Part shown: piece after piece, positions 21,660 to 32,182 of the stretch
Layout: each line of letters begins with the position of its first letter
Position numbering within the stretch: the stretch's first letter is position 1
Program-made: the position numbers and the translations under genes
The notes under the pieces: model-generated
Seen by the model: the letters and a program-made list of their open reading frames with translations, nothing else
Told to the model about the DNA's origin: nothing
Database searches by the model: none
Source: Ettlia oleoabundans
Taxonomy: Eukaryota > Chlorophyta > Chlorophyceae > Chlamydomonadales
Length of the DNA stretch: 38,914 nucleotides
Direction of reading: 5' to 3'
Assembly: GCA_019693395.1 (NCBI GenBank)
Contig: JAAMXP010001435.1
Location: 1-38,914 of the forward strand

Positions 21660-24600
21660 CTACTGTGGCATGGCGGAGGCCTCTTCTGCCATGCTTGCAA
21701 CGGCAGTGGCAGCTAGCTGCCGCATGTCTTCTCGGGACAAGTTCGCCAACACAGTAACCTCCTGCACGCTCTGCTCCTTGCGCAGCACCAGGTTGTAGCT
21801 GTGCGCTGTAGAGCTGGCAGCCGCCGCTGCCAGCAGCTCTGTACCGCCGCCATTGCCGCAACTGTTGCTGCCATCTGCTGCAGCCAGCGAGGCGCCAAAG
21901 CTCGAGGCTTGCTCCTGCACAAGCATTGCAACACAACATTATCGGGCACATCAAAGAAAACACATGGATTGTCCATATTATTTACGAGCGAAAGTCAGGG
22001 AAGAACCACTGCCCCACAGCTCTGGCCTGGACATGGGTTTGCACAGGCAGGCGCTTGCTATAACGCTAACCTCAGAATCCAACAAACAATAGATCGATGC
22101 TACACATAGCACATCATTGTTTGGCCACCGGTCCTTTCCTCCAGCAAAAACAAACACGCTGGCAGGCCTAATTGGCAGGCACCATTCTGGTTCAGCTGAT
22201 AGGCAGGTTCAGTTGACACCCGCACACCTTGGTGGCCATATACACCTCAAGCTCCTGAGAGGCCGCCCTGCTCTGCACCCGTGGCCCCAGCTCTGCACCT
22301 ACTACGCCAGGGCTGCCCCTCAGCACCTCGCAGAACCGCACCGCCTCAGGGAGGTCGCCCAGCAACTGCCGCTGATCTTGGGCAGCACTAGTGCTACCGC
22401 TGCTGCTGTAGCTTGTGCTACCATTACCTGCGCTGCCGCTTGCCAGCAGGCCAGGGCCCATGGTCGCAGCCGCTGCTGAGGAGGCAACGAGCGAGTCTAA
22501 GGTCTCTAGCAGTGGGTTGGGCTTGGTTTTCCGAATAGAAAGAAATACTCTAGCCTTGGTTGCGTCTACGTGCACAACCTTGGCTTTCACGCGCTGCCCC
22601 TCCTGCAGGCGCAGCAACCAAATGGCCATGACAGGCACAGCAGCAGGCGGGCTGTTAACGTCAGGCACAGAAAGCTGACGCAAGCTGGCGCAAGCAAAAG
22701 TGAGCAGGATTCCTCTATACACTATAACTCAGGCGCGCAGTCTTAGGCAGCTGAACTGACATTCAGAACGGCACATGTGAATGCAGCAATACAGCTGAGG
22801 AGCTCACCTGTACAGCGTCCGTAATGTCTTGCATTGGATCCCAGGTGATCTCGACACGGTGCACCAGCCCCACCACTGGTTCTCCCTCTGCCGCCATTGC
22901 CGGCTGCTCCTGGCTGTTGCTCCTTGCCGAAGCAGATGCTCCGCTTGGAACCAGGAATTCCACAAAGCAGCCAAAAGGCTTGACGGTCAGCACTGCACCA
23001 GGATTGGAATGTTAGTAGCAGGACTCATGACAAGAGATCTAAGGAAGGCTGCAGTCAGGTGTATAGTAGGTTAGGCTTTGACACGTTGCAGAGGAGCTAA
23101 GCTGCATTGCCTCAGCACAAGCAAGCAGCCAAGAGGTCATGCTGTCACTACCTGTCGCGTCTACAGTTTGGCCAAGCATCGCTGCCGCCGCCTGCAGCTG
23201 CTGCGGAGTGGGCGGCTTGCGCACAACAGCCTCCCTGCCCATCATTGCGGCTCGCTCTGCAAGGCAGAGGGGAGGCTTGCGACTGAGTTGCTACCAAAGG
23301 GAGGTCCCACATGCACTTTGTTATACACAGCCGTCAGATCACAAACTCGCAGGTATTTCTGTTATATACACTAAATCAGTTTCGACCACCGCCAAGGCCC
23401 TAAACACATTTCACTAAGCGCATCTCCCACCATGACAGCAACCGGCGTGCCAGCCAGGTGCAAGCTATGTCAGCCATGTACTACATAGATACATGAGCGC
23501 CGCTTGCTCACCCGACAGCACCACCCTGCCGCTCCGGTCGTCCACATTGATGGCTCGAGCGGTGACCTGGCGCCCCATCATCACAGCAGCCAGAGCCTGG
23601 CGCCGGAATGCGCCGCGAGTGGCAGAGTCCACCTCGGGGGTCGTTGTTGGCTGCGATGGTGTGGCCTGTGCTGCAGGGAGTTGAGCAGTCTCCTGCTGCG
23701 CCACAAGTGCGGCGGAGGAGACCGCCGCCAGCAGCATCTGCTCCTCCTGCAGCACCTTGCTGACCAATGACGGCGCCAGCTGGGACAGCGGAATGAAGCC
23801 TGCAGTTCAACATAAGAGCGGCAGCGGCAGTGCAGCGGTATAAGACAGCCAGTTTGGCAGGGTGTGCAACAGTAGATGCAGGAGGAGATATGCTGCTTGA
23901 ATAGTGAAAGATGCAAAAGACACGGGGCGCAAAGTCACATGAGTGCAGGGGCGGTTCAAAAAATGGCCACCGCAAATTTTTAACCAAAGTCAGCCCCAGT
24001 TCCAAAGGATGCCTGTCTCCATGCCTTGTGTTGCAGGTTCCGGCATTGCCCCATGTTACAACACAGCTACAGTATGCATGCTACCTACGCACCTGCCAGC
24101 CGCTCATTGCGTACGAGCACCCCTGCTGCGTTGACCTGCCACACAGTCAGGGTTTCATTGCTGCGATCCAGCAGACACTTTGCTCCATACTCTGCATTGC
24201 GAGCCCGCCGCTCTGCCTGCATCTGCTCCATGTTGCGGTGCTGGCCGGCAGGCGGCGGAAATGCAGGTCGCTGCAGCTTCTTAGCTGGCTTTGCTGCAGG
24301 CTGTGCAGGCTCTTGACGCGTTGGACCCTCCACTCGGGGGGTGGCCTGCTCTGCTGCTGCGGCTGCTGCTGAGGCTGGTGCTGTCACGATTGCTGCTGCT
24401 GCTGGCAAGGGCTCCGGCTGAGCAAGCCCTGGACCAGATGCCGGCAACTCGTCATCACCTCCAGTAGCTGGTGCAGCCTCCGCTGCTGCAACCCCTGGGG
24501 CAGTAGGTTTGGTTGGTGCAGCTGGGGTAGGTCGAGGCTCGGGCGTAGGTTCGGCCGCTGGCAAGGCGGGCTTAGCCTCCTGCTTTCTGCTGGCAGTGGC

Positions 24601-25329
24601 AGGAGAAAATGGAGGTGTGGGCTTGGCAGATGGTGCTGGTACTGCTGCTGCTGCTGGTGGTGGTGCTGGTTTGACTACGGGCTGCGTTGCTGCTGATGGG
24701 CCGGCAGATGCAGCTGGCTTTGCTGCCGGCTTAGCTGCGAGTGGCGGCGGTGCCTCAAGCTTGGGTGCTGGTGTGGGTGTTGCTGCTGGTAAGGAAGTAG
24801 TTACCGCGGGTTTGGTGGGCTTGGCCGCCAGGGTCGGAGCCGGCGGACTAGGGGCTGGCGGTGCGCGCTGCGCTGCCTGTCGAGCGGCAGAGGAGGCCTT
24901 GGGCTTGGCTTGCAAGGCAACTGGTACTGCAGGGGCTGCTGGGCGGCCCGGCCTAGCAGGCGGCTGCCCCAAATGGAGTCGCACCATGCCACCTGCTGGG
25001 ATAGATGGTTGCTGTGGTGATGCCTGGTCAGCGGCGGCAGGCCTCTCGAGTACCGACCCCTTGAGCTGCTGCACCGCTGACAGACTTCCCCTGGCACTCG
25101 TGCTGAAAGCAGCGCCGCTGGTACTTCCGCTGCCACTGCTGCTCTTCCTTTCCCTCTTCTTAGAGGCCTTGCTGCTGCCTGTTGCGGGTTTGCCAAGCAG
25201 CTCTGCAAATTTGCCATAGGCTGCCTGCTGCCCCTCGGCCTCAGCTGCCTCATATGCTTCCGCCTCCTCCCATGCGCTGTCAAAGTCAAACTCCCCCTCC
25301 TCAAATAGGTAAGACACATCCACAAAATC
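21660..25329 (-). CDS. S1-domain RNA-binding protein (two S1 domains), likely plastid; 5' end incomplete
   Basis: Clear exons: 25329-24093, 23799-23512, 23256-23152, 22992-22808, 22602-22228, 21914-21660, encoding 814 residues to a TAG stop. After an acidic start (YLFEEGEFDFDSAWEEAEAY) comes a Pro/Ala/Lys-rich linker of about 300 residues. The first S1 (OB-fold) domain is split by introns (VNAAGVLVRNERLAGFIPLS ... GRQVTARAINVDDRSGRVVL). The second has VLTVKPFGCFVEF and EGQRVKAKVVHVDATKARVFLS. Then comes a PLLETLDSLV region and a C-terminal domain with VLRKEQSVQEVTV. The domain order and tail recall the plant S1 protein of At1g12800 (SDP), which acts in chloroplast RNA metabolism; that comparison is from memory. 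No ATG opens the first clear exon, so at least one upstream exon exists; a candidate lies at 25419-25640. Confidence 0.82.
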
Positions 25330-25418
25330 CTGCGTAGTTGGTAACGAAGTGGTTGGTGAGCTGCGAGGAAGCTTGCAAGTGTGCAGCGCGTTGCTGCATT
25401 GGGAGAGCGGCGAAGTAC

Positions 25419-25640
25419 GCGAGCGCCGGCATTTGTACTGGGATCGGATGACGCGTCCTGGCGGACCAGAGAGGAGAGGCCTTCGTTGATTTCGGCAGTC
25501 TCCTGCAGCCGCTACAAGCCGAGTTCAAAGATCCGCTTCCCGGCCTGCCGCCCCTCAACTTCCTTGATCACCTCACGCACCCACGCGCGAACAGGCGCAC
25601 GAGGGGTAGCCGAGGCGGGGCCCGGCGCGGAGTCCTCGAA
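25419..25640 (-). pseudogene. Candidate 5' coding segment of the S1 gene interrupted by an in-frame TAG
   Basis: On the minus strand one frame reads PVRAWVREVIKEVEGRQAGK, then ELGL, a TAG at 25514-25512, and continues in the same frame as RLQETAEINEGLSSLVRQ. Both sides look coding (charged, helical, coiled-coil-like). A donor GTACTT at 25418 would join in phase 0 to the exon beginning at 25329. No ATG in this frame was found before the divergent gene's first exon. The TAG could be an assembly error, a disabling mutation, or a sign that I misread the exon structure. An intron bridging it would be only 13 nt, which is not plausible. Labelled broken only because of the stop; the rest of the gene looks intact. 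Confidence 0.35.
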
Positions 25641-25663
25641 GGCGTCGGGGGCAGCGAAAGAAG

Positions 25664-27336
25664 ATGCCCGCAAACACAAGCGTCTGGACCAGTCTGCTTG
25701 ATTGCTTCTCTTGCTGCGGCAGCCAGAAAGACGCACAACATGACCAATACCTGCAGCCGCTCAACCTGCTGCAGCCGCAGGCCAACACTGTTTCAGGTGA
25801 GCTTGTTCGCCCACAGTGCTGCCGCCGCTGCAAGCAGCCACTCATGTGCCAGCGTGCTGTTCTGCTGCAGTGGAGGAGCTCATGGAACAGAGCAGCGCGG
25901 CACGAGAGCGCGTGTGGCGCAGCCTTGGCAGCTTGGAGCCATTTGCGCTTGGTCAGAGCCCCAGCAGCAGCTCAGTAATGGCAGGGCCTAAGTGGCCCGC
26001 AGGGCGGCAAAACTTCCGGGTCATTCATAGGCCCAGTGGCAACATCATGATAGTCAGCGATGGTCTCAGCGACCCTTTTGACGACATTCATGACGGTGGG
26101 TGCCTGGCCTATATGACAGGAAACAGCCTCGAATGGTTGGGCTGCAACGCTGTGGGCGGTGTACAGCAGCGGGTGCAGCACGCCGGCACCACATGCCGCT
26201 CAATTGCTCAGGAGCAATATTGCGGCATGGGCCGTCGCTTGTGTGGGGCAGCAGGTAGCTGGGAAATAGGTTAATGGCATGCATGGCGAGTGTCAACTTT
26301 GCTGCCATACAGCGTCCAAGCACCCACATGGCATTTTGTGCTAATGCAGGCGAAGCGCAGGTGCAGGGGTTTGGGTTGGAGTTCTACATAGAGACGCCAG
26401 CTGAGGAGATTGGCACCTCGCTGAACGACATCAAGAAGAGCTGGCAGTTTCAGCTGCTCTACACAGTCAGTCAGCTGGCGGCAGGTGCGCAAGGCGCAGC
26501 GAGCATAAGCGCCAGTAAGGCAGCAGTAGTGCTCGATGACAGAGCAGTTAGTGGTTGTCGACAGTGGTTGGGCAGCAAGTATGTGCAGGAGGCCAGCTGC
26601 AGACCATGCTGCTGAGTGCAAACTGTCCGTTCAGTGGCAGCTGGTTTTGCCAACGTGTGTTGTTGTGTGTTGCCGTGCATGTGTTGTGTGCAGGACATGG
26701 CGGCATCAGCAACATCATTGATGACATGCAGCTGCTTTCCACAGAGGCAGAAGGGGTGAACGAGGCAATACCTGAAGAGTATCGCAAGGCGCTCGTGAAC
26801 CGCGCGGGGCGTGTTGGAGCACTGCTGGGGCTCACCGATACACGGATAGGCGCAACAGACTGTGAGTGGACGTGCTGTGTCTCCATGTTCTCGCATTGGC
26901 TGCGTGACCAGCCAGCCAGCTGGTTGCATTGCCTGCTGGTCAATCTGGCACTGCCTTCTGTGCAGCTTTGAACCTGCAACATTCAATTGCTGCTTCACTG
27001 CTTCATCTGGAGCTGGTGCAGCCTCCACTACCACATGTTCACGTCGGCCTTTATTAAGCCGCCCGAGTCATGCTCGCTTGTCAATCCCAGGAAGCCAGCA
27101 GGCTTCTGCTGATCTGCTGTCCCTGGAATGCCCACCCATGCCCTCCCACAGTTGTGCCAGAGCGGATAGATGGCATGCCAATAACAGATGTGCGTTTTGT
27201 CAACATCAAGCTCATCACGCTTGCGGAGCTCAAGCTGATCACAGACCGTGGCGCAGAGGGGCGGCGCAAGCTGTCGGAGCTGCTGTCCGGGGAGCAGCGC
27301 CTTGCCAGCTCAGTGGCCAGGGAGTCGGTGCTCTAG
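25664..27336 (+). CDS. SUFU (suppressor of fused) domain protein
   Basis: Five exons: 25664-25796, 25871-26095, 26350-26484, 26694-26861, 27152-27336; 281 residues, all phases consistent, ending in TAG. The N-terminus is cysteine-rich (CFSCCGS), possibly a lipidation site. The core reads FRVIHRPSGNIMIVSDGLSD, then QGFGLEFYIETP, then SWQFQLLYTVSQLAAG. This is the order GLSDP ... GFGLEL ... W..L...A seen in the SUFU family, which has animal (Hedgehog pathway) and many bacterial members. The C-terminal part (INGMPI-like RIDGMPITDVRFVNIKL, then ELKLITDRGAEGRRKLSELL) fits the end of bacterial-type SUFU proteins. The function in algae is unknown; bacterial members are often associated with immunity proteins of polymorphic toxins. 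It starts head to head with the S1 gene, so the two may share a promoter region. Confidence 0.68.
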
Positions 27337-28011
27337 CAGCAAGATCATGCAGCCAACCAGACCAGGCTGGATAACCGGCGCCAGCCATGCGCATGGTAAC
27401 AAGTTACTTGCCAGCCAGCCAGCAGTTTACACCTGCCCAACGCCCCTGCATGCCGTCTAGCGTTGCCTAGCGTGCCAGGGCTTTACTTTATTGTCGCCCA
27501 GTGTGCGCATGCCAAGATGCGTTGCATGCACCATTTTCGCTGAAGCGACGGTACCCATCACTCTACCCCATACTCTGCCCTAGCTAGGCCTCGTATCCGG
27601 CTCGTCTCTGGCACTCCTCGCCACCGCTGTTAAGCCTTTGTCCAACCCCTGCTCGCTTGTTTGGCTACCTATGTTGAGCAATGTGACGATCCCTCTATAC
27701 TAATGGACCCAAGTGCTCTGGGCAGACCAGCTGCGGGAAGCACAGAGGAGCCGCGGTTGCATCAGCACAACAGCGGCAGCTTACCTCTGGGTCTACAGGG
27801 CGAGATGGCTTGGCAACCAGGCTTGGTGATTGGGGCCTAGCGGGCCTGCTGGAGACAAGCTGCAAGGTGCTGCCGCGTGCTTGCTGGCTCCCAGGCTTGG
27901 CTGCAGGGCAACCCAGGGGAAGCCTTTGGCAGCATCCTTAGTGGCAGCGCAGCGTGACACCTTCATTTGGCGGCTGTGCCTTGCCTGCTGCCTCATGTAT
28001 CAATGCCTCAA
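27337..28011. other. Intergenic between convergent genes
   Basis: Convergent 3' ends of the SUFU gene (plus) and the unknown membrane protein gene (minus). TTACA at 27427-27431 could be a minus-strand TGTAA poly(A) signal for the latter. I see no coding exon. Confidence 0.5.
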
Positions 28012-29387
28012 TCAACTGCCTGCCCCACCTGTCAAGGCAGCTGCTGCCTGGGTTGCATCAGGTGCCTGCTTCCGCTTGGCAAGAAGCCGCTCCATTTCCG
28101 CACGGTACTGCTCCCGTTCCCGCTGAATTTCTGTTGCCACGCTGGCCACCTGCTTGTTGCGCTGCAGCTTCTTGGCAGCTGCAGAAGTACCCGCAGTACG
28201 GCCATCAGCTTGGGCAGCCAGCACCGCTTCAAACATGGCATACGACTGCAGCTCCTGCTCCTCCCACGCCTGCATGGGATAGCGTTGGTGCCAGCAGGCA
28301 GCGGGTCCCAGCCTGAGCCTCAGCTTTCCCTGAAGAGCAACCTGCTGCACAGGCAATGGCGCCGCTCTGCGATTGTTCATGGCACAGTGTAACCTGTAAG
28401 TAGTATGGTTGATAGGGAGATCACGCAAGCCTATCAGCTGCACCTGCAGATATTGTCGGCTTTCCTCGTCAACCCTGACTGGCGCGCCGCTTTCTTCCAG
28501 CCGCTTCTGCACTTCCTCAGATGACTCACCCATCAGCCTCCCAAACCTCAGGTAGCTGGACAGGCTGGGACCATCCTCACTGTCTGGTGCGGGTGATTGA
28601 CTACCGCCGCCGCTGCTGTCGCTATTACTATTACTGCCGCTAGTGCTGCCGCCATTGAGGCCGGGCATATCGGCCAAGCCTGGCAGCCATGCGCGCCCGC
28701 TGCCGTAATTCTGCAGTGTGGAAATTTTTGGTATTATACGCGAAGGGTATAGAGGCAGAAGAGTGATGTATCTTGTTAGAACAACAGCCCAGAACAACAG
28801 GAACCTAACTACTGGCAGCAGCAGGAAAGCGGCAGCAGGCGGCAGCAGCAAAGCTGCTCAAGCATTGCGCCACCACGCAGCCAGCAAATTGGCCTGACTC
28901 ACCGGCCCACTGCTCTTCTTCTTCTTTGCGGAAGCAATCACCCTGGTACGCCGCCCACCAGCGAGCCGATTGCAGGTCGCGCTTCCCCCATGTGAAGAAT
29001 ATGCAAGCACGCACGTCAACATGATACCGATAAATGTCTCTATTCAAAAATGCTCTAAGCGGGAAAATGGCTGCGAAAAGCTGGAGCTGTGCACATTAAG
29101 TGCTTAAATGCGAAGCGAACCGCCCTTACTGCCTGGGATACTGCAGCAAATGCACTGTAAGAAGCGAGTGGGCTTGGTGATTGTTCTTGGAGCGGGGTTA
29201 AGGCAGAGCTGGCTCTGACGTGGCAATGACTAGCTAGTACAGGTGAGCTAAATGTCCTCTCTTGAAGCATCAATGGATTGAATAAGCCATCAAATGATCT
29301 GTGGAAACTTGCAGGTAGTCTGAGCGAGCACAAAGGCAGTCGGCGGTAAGGCGGCGACGCAGTGAGGTTCCCGCTGTCCCCGCCCAT
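28012..29387 (-). CDS. Unknown protein, probable organelle transit peptide and one membrane segment (378 aa)
   Basis: I do not recognise the family. Three exons: 29387-29130, 28981-28903, 28811-28012, joined in phase. The first exon (86 residues, MGGDSGNLTASPPYRRLPLC start) is rich in Ser, Ala, Leu and Arg with few acids, like a chloroplast transit peptide. The second encodes SARWWAAYQGDCFRKEEEEQ. The third opens with a hydrophobic stretch (VVRFLLFWAVVLTRYITLLP), probably one membrane segment. A Ser/Gly/Asn-rich linker and a soluble region (YLQVQLIGLRDLPINHTTYR) follow. It ends in a helical, charged C-terminus (ATEIQREREQYRAEMERLLA). The acceptor for exon 3 is a strong pyrimidine tract plus CCAG at 28812-28815; the acceptor for exon 2 is a less usual AAG. 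The gene lies just downstream of the AEC transporter on the same strand. Confidence 0.6.
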
Positions 29388-29675
29388 TGCAAGTGAGCTA
29401 AATGCAGTGGCCAGCAACCATGAGATGCCGACATAGCAACGTGTTTCAAATCAAACTACAGTTCGAGAAAATTCAACGACAGGAGTGCTGGTGCATGCAA
29501 ATGCTGATATCAACAAGACTTGCTTTCAACATGGAATGCGCTATAGACACGTTAGGTTAAGTAGCGGCTTGTTTACCAATTTCTGCATTTCTCAATGATA
29601 ACATTATGATTAGCTAAGCTTGAGGTGCTAGGGCCATTTGCTAATGCTCTCTTGCCATGAACGTGTCGGGGCAGG

Positions 29676-30877
29676 TTACGTATCCCATGGCACGCAGACA
29701 GGTGCTGGTGGCTTGGCTGCTGCGCTGTTGGCCCGGAAGAGTCCCACTCCATCCATGAATTCCAACCATGCAATGGTGGTGGGCAGCACCAGTAGATTAC
29801 CCAGAAACACGTTGGTGACTGCACCAGCAAGGGGAAGGTAGGCGAGATGGGAAGCTGAGGAAGACCTGCCAGAGCAGAGAGGGCAGGGCAGGCAGAGGCA
29901 AAGCTGGGGGGTAGCTGCATAATGGGCTTTCAAGTATGCTTGACAACTGCTTGCGTAGGAGCATCCAGGCGTCGCACGAGGCCAGTAGAGCGTGCATTAC
30001 CAGCACACAACAACAATGCCGCCAGGTGCTGGGACCAACCTGCCACAGCCTCCCCAACATTGGAAGTCTTGCTTAGAGCAAAGGCGGCTGCAAACAGGAA
30101 CACCACACACAGCAGATGGCAAAATTGACCTTCAGTTCCACAATGCATCTGTGTCGCAAGTTCCGCCGCGGTTTGTCAGACTGTAAGCACAGAAGATCAA
30201 AAGCATGCGCGCTGGGCGCTGGGTTCCACAACAAGTTCACCCACTTGCGGCACCCCAACATAGTTGCTTTCCAACTGTCATCAGTGTCACTACTCCACTG
30301 TATATCTCCCCAACAGTCCTGCCGCCCTTGCAAGCAGCTGCCTCCTTTCTTGTTCCTTTCTTCTTTCTTTCTTCCTCAGGCATTGCTCACCTGCCGAGAC
30401 AGGCAGCGTAGCAACGAGCACCGCGGCCCGTGCTGTGGCTCCCTCTAGCCCCACAGCGAAGCAGCAGCCCACCGTGAGAGCCGGCACCAGCACCAGCTTC
30501 ACAAGCATGTAAGCCGCGGCCTGCAGCCAGCCTGTTGCGATTGGGTTTGGGCGCATCATCCACATGCCTGCATTGCAGAGGTGCCAGGAGGGCGTGGAGT
30601 CGCCAGGGCAGGAGACCAGCCATGGCTGGTCACATGGCCAATGGCCAAAACACTTCTCCGGTGAAAGTGGGTCGTATGAGCCGGGGCGGAAGCCAGTTCT
30701 TCATTGGCACCGTGGAAACTACTCAGCAGCGCTTGAAAGCATGCCTGCTGCCCCCACTCAACCCCCCACCCCACTGCCACCCCACTGTCACCCCACCCCT
30801 TGCTGCTGCTGCAGCCGCTGTCAGCACGGCATCGCTCACCATACAGGTCAGTCTTGATGCCCAAGCCTAGGATGACG
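29676..30877 (-). CDS. Auxin efflux carrier (AEC/PIN-like) family transporter, C-terminal part
   Basis: Four well-supported exons: 30877-30840, 30567-30391, 30087-30040, 29818-29676, joined in phase to a TAA stop. The product reads VILGLGIKTDLYGMW, then a membrane helix (YMLVKLVLVPALTVGCCFAV), then ATARAAVLVATLPVSAAFAL, SKTSNVGEAVAV and TNVFLGNLLVLPTTIAWLEF. The pattern of a VLVA..P...AF.L motif followed by a last hydrophobic helix is the typical C-terminal end of AEC family carriers. These have about ten membrane segments, while only the last three to four are seen here. The first listed exon needs an upstream exon ending in phase 2, which I could not identify with confidence. Expected role: secondary transport of an organic anion or auxin-like compound. 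It could also be a truncated copy. Confidence 0.62.
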
Positions 30878-31204
30878 CTGGCAGGCGGAGTGAACTAAAT
30901 TAGAAACACTTTGAGCACCCGCATGTCATCCTTCACAGTTAGCGAAAGATGTGGATGGTTCGGCAGGCCAGCAAGGCCGCGGGTGGACAGCCAGGCAGGC
31001 AAGCTAGTAGAAGGGCGGAAAGGCTGGCAGGCAGGTCAACTTATTCTGCTGTGCAATGACGGATACCAGTGGCAGGAAAGCGACTTAAGCAGGCAGAACC
31101 TTGCAACATACAGAAGCTATGCTTTTGAGAGGAGCTGATGCATCATCAAGATGCGGGTAGTGGCTGGCAAACAGATAAGAGGTACTTTCTGTTTCATCAG
31201 GCAC

Positions 31205-31487
31205 CTGTCTGAACACCAGAGTGCGCCAAACAGACAGCGCGCCAGCCGCCATGACCAGGAGGATGGCCAAGTCCTGCGTAATGCAAATTCATATGTTAGA
31301 ACAAGCTGAAATAAATCACATACTCACAGACTTGCAGCACATGCGCATGTGGGGTTGGGGTGGTCTTGGGGAACCGGGGATAGGGTGGGGTGGAGGGGAC
31401 TACTGTGGCGCAGAACTGGGTTGCAAATCAGGGAGGTATCATTGCTGCTGTGGGCACCTGATTGGGGACGTCCTGGAACTTCCACAT
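31205..31487 (-). CDS. Candidate 5' exons of the AEC transporter or a separate small gene
   Basis: Two exons join in phase 0: 31487-31458 (ATG start, MWKFQDVPNQ, donor GTGCCC) and 31273-31205 (DLAILLVMAAGALSVWRTLV, then FRQ, donor GTGCCT). The second is a membrane helix. If not spliced at 31204, the frame continues (VPDETESTSYLFASHYPHL) to a stop near 31085. The phase does not directly match the exon at 30877, so a further exon or a weak donor near 31167 would be needed. The sequence does not resemble the N-terminus of known AEC proteins. Confidence 0.3.
31351..31398 (+). repeat. G-rich tract with seven G-runs (quadruplex-prone)
   Basis: Within 48 nt the plus strand carries GGGG runs separated by short loops (GGGGTTGGGG, GGGG, CCGGGG, AGGG, TGGGG, AGGGG). 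It lies in a presumed intron on the antisense side of the 5' part of the AEC locus. Confidence 0.7.
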
Positions 31488-32182
31488 CGTTTACAGTAGA
31501 CTACAGGTAGCGAGCAGCACGCACAACATGCAGCAAGTCGGCGATATGTGGCGGCGACGCTCCATGGGGGCCACTGGCAGCATGACGCGGTGCTCCGGTT
31601 TTAATCATGCGTCTAATTTCAAGCATTCTACATCCAATGTGCCGCACATGTTTGAGTGCCGGAACCCGGGGTTGTGCAAGAATGCAGTCCAAGGCCTGGC
31701 GATGTCGACGACGTAACTCGCGATCAGGTGATAGAGGAACGATATGCATAATTTATGCAATTTCCAAGGGTTTGCACTCTACGCCGAGAGACGTGAACTG
31801 ACGACGTGACCTGCCATAATGTACGGCTGCACCTAAAGTGCTCGAAACCTAAGGAAGAGGCTTCTGTCACATGTACGGACAAACCGGCATTGAAGAGATG
31901 GTGGTTGTGCGATGTGTTTCAAGATCAAGGATACAGGCTGTCAGCGCGAAATGCAATGCAGTTTGACATTGGCATCGGGCTACAGTTGCAAGGGATGTGG
32001 AGCGATTGAAAGCCTACCAACGCAAGGAACCAACTTATGTTGCAGGCATCGCAGCCAGTCAGCGTTTTGCCTTCCAAGCTGCTTACTTTAGCAGATTCGC
32101 TATTGCCGTTGCTGGTGCCACTCTTTGTAGGCTGCACGCGGAGAGGCCCCCGCGATTGGCCCATGTAGCGTCAGGCGATCCT
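31488..32182. other. Intergenic between COX7C-like 3' end and AEC locus
   Basis: Mostly unassigned. An 82-codon ATG-initiated frame lies on minus at 31749-31501 (MHIVPLSPDRELRRRHRQAL start), basic and Arg/His-rich, without a recognised motif; I do not call it a gene. TTACA at 31493-31497 could be a minus-strand poly(A) signal for the COX7C-like gene. Confidence 0.4.

Noticed and set aside
24509..25219. 236-codon open frame on plus, Gly/Ala/Val-rich
   Set aside because: It is the antisense of the Pro/Ala-rich linker exon of the S1 gene; the composition explains its openness and there are no motifs.
25512..25514. Alternative genetic code (TAG as glutamine) as an explanation of the in-frame stop
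   Set aside because: The S1 and SUFU genes themselves end in TAG, other genes here end in TAA and TGA, and no other internal TAG was needed in any model.
26970..27054. Alternative last exon of the SUFU gene (SLNLQHSIAASLLHLELV)
   Set aside because: It is in phase but ends at a stop without resemblance to the family; the exon at 27152-27336 continues the SUFU C-terminal pattern.
31501..31749. 82-codon ATG frame on minus (MHIVPLSPDRELRRRHRQAL start)
   Set aside because: Basic, no motif, no adjoining exons; could be chance. Kept only as a note in the intergenic entry.
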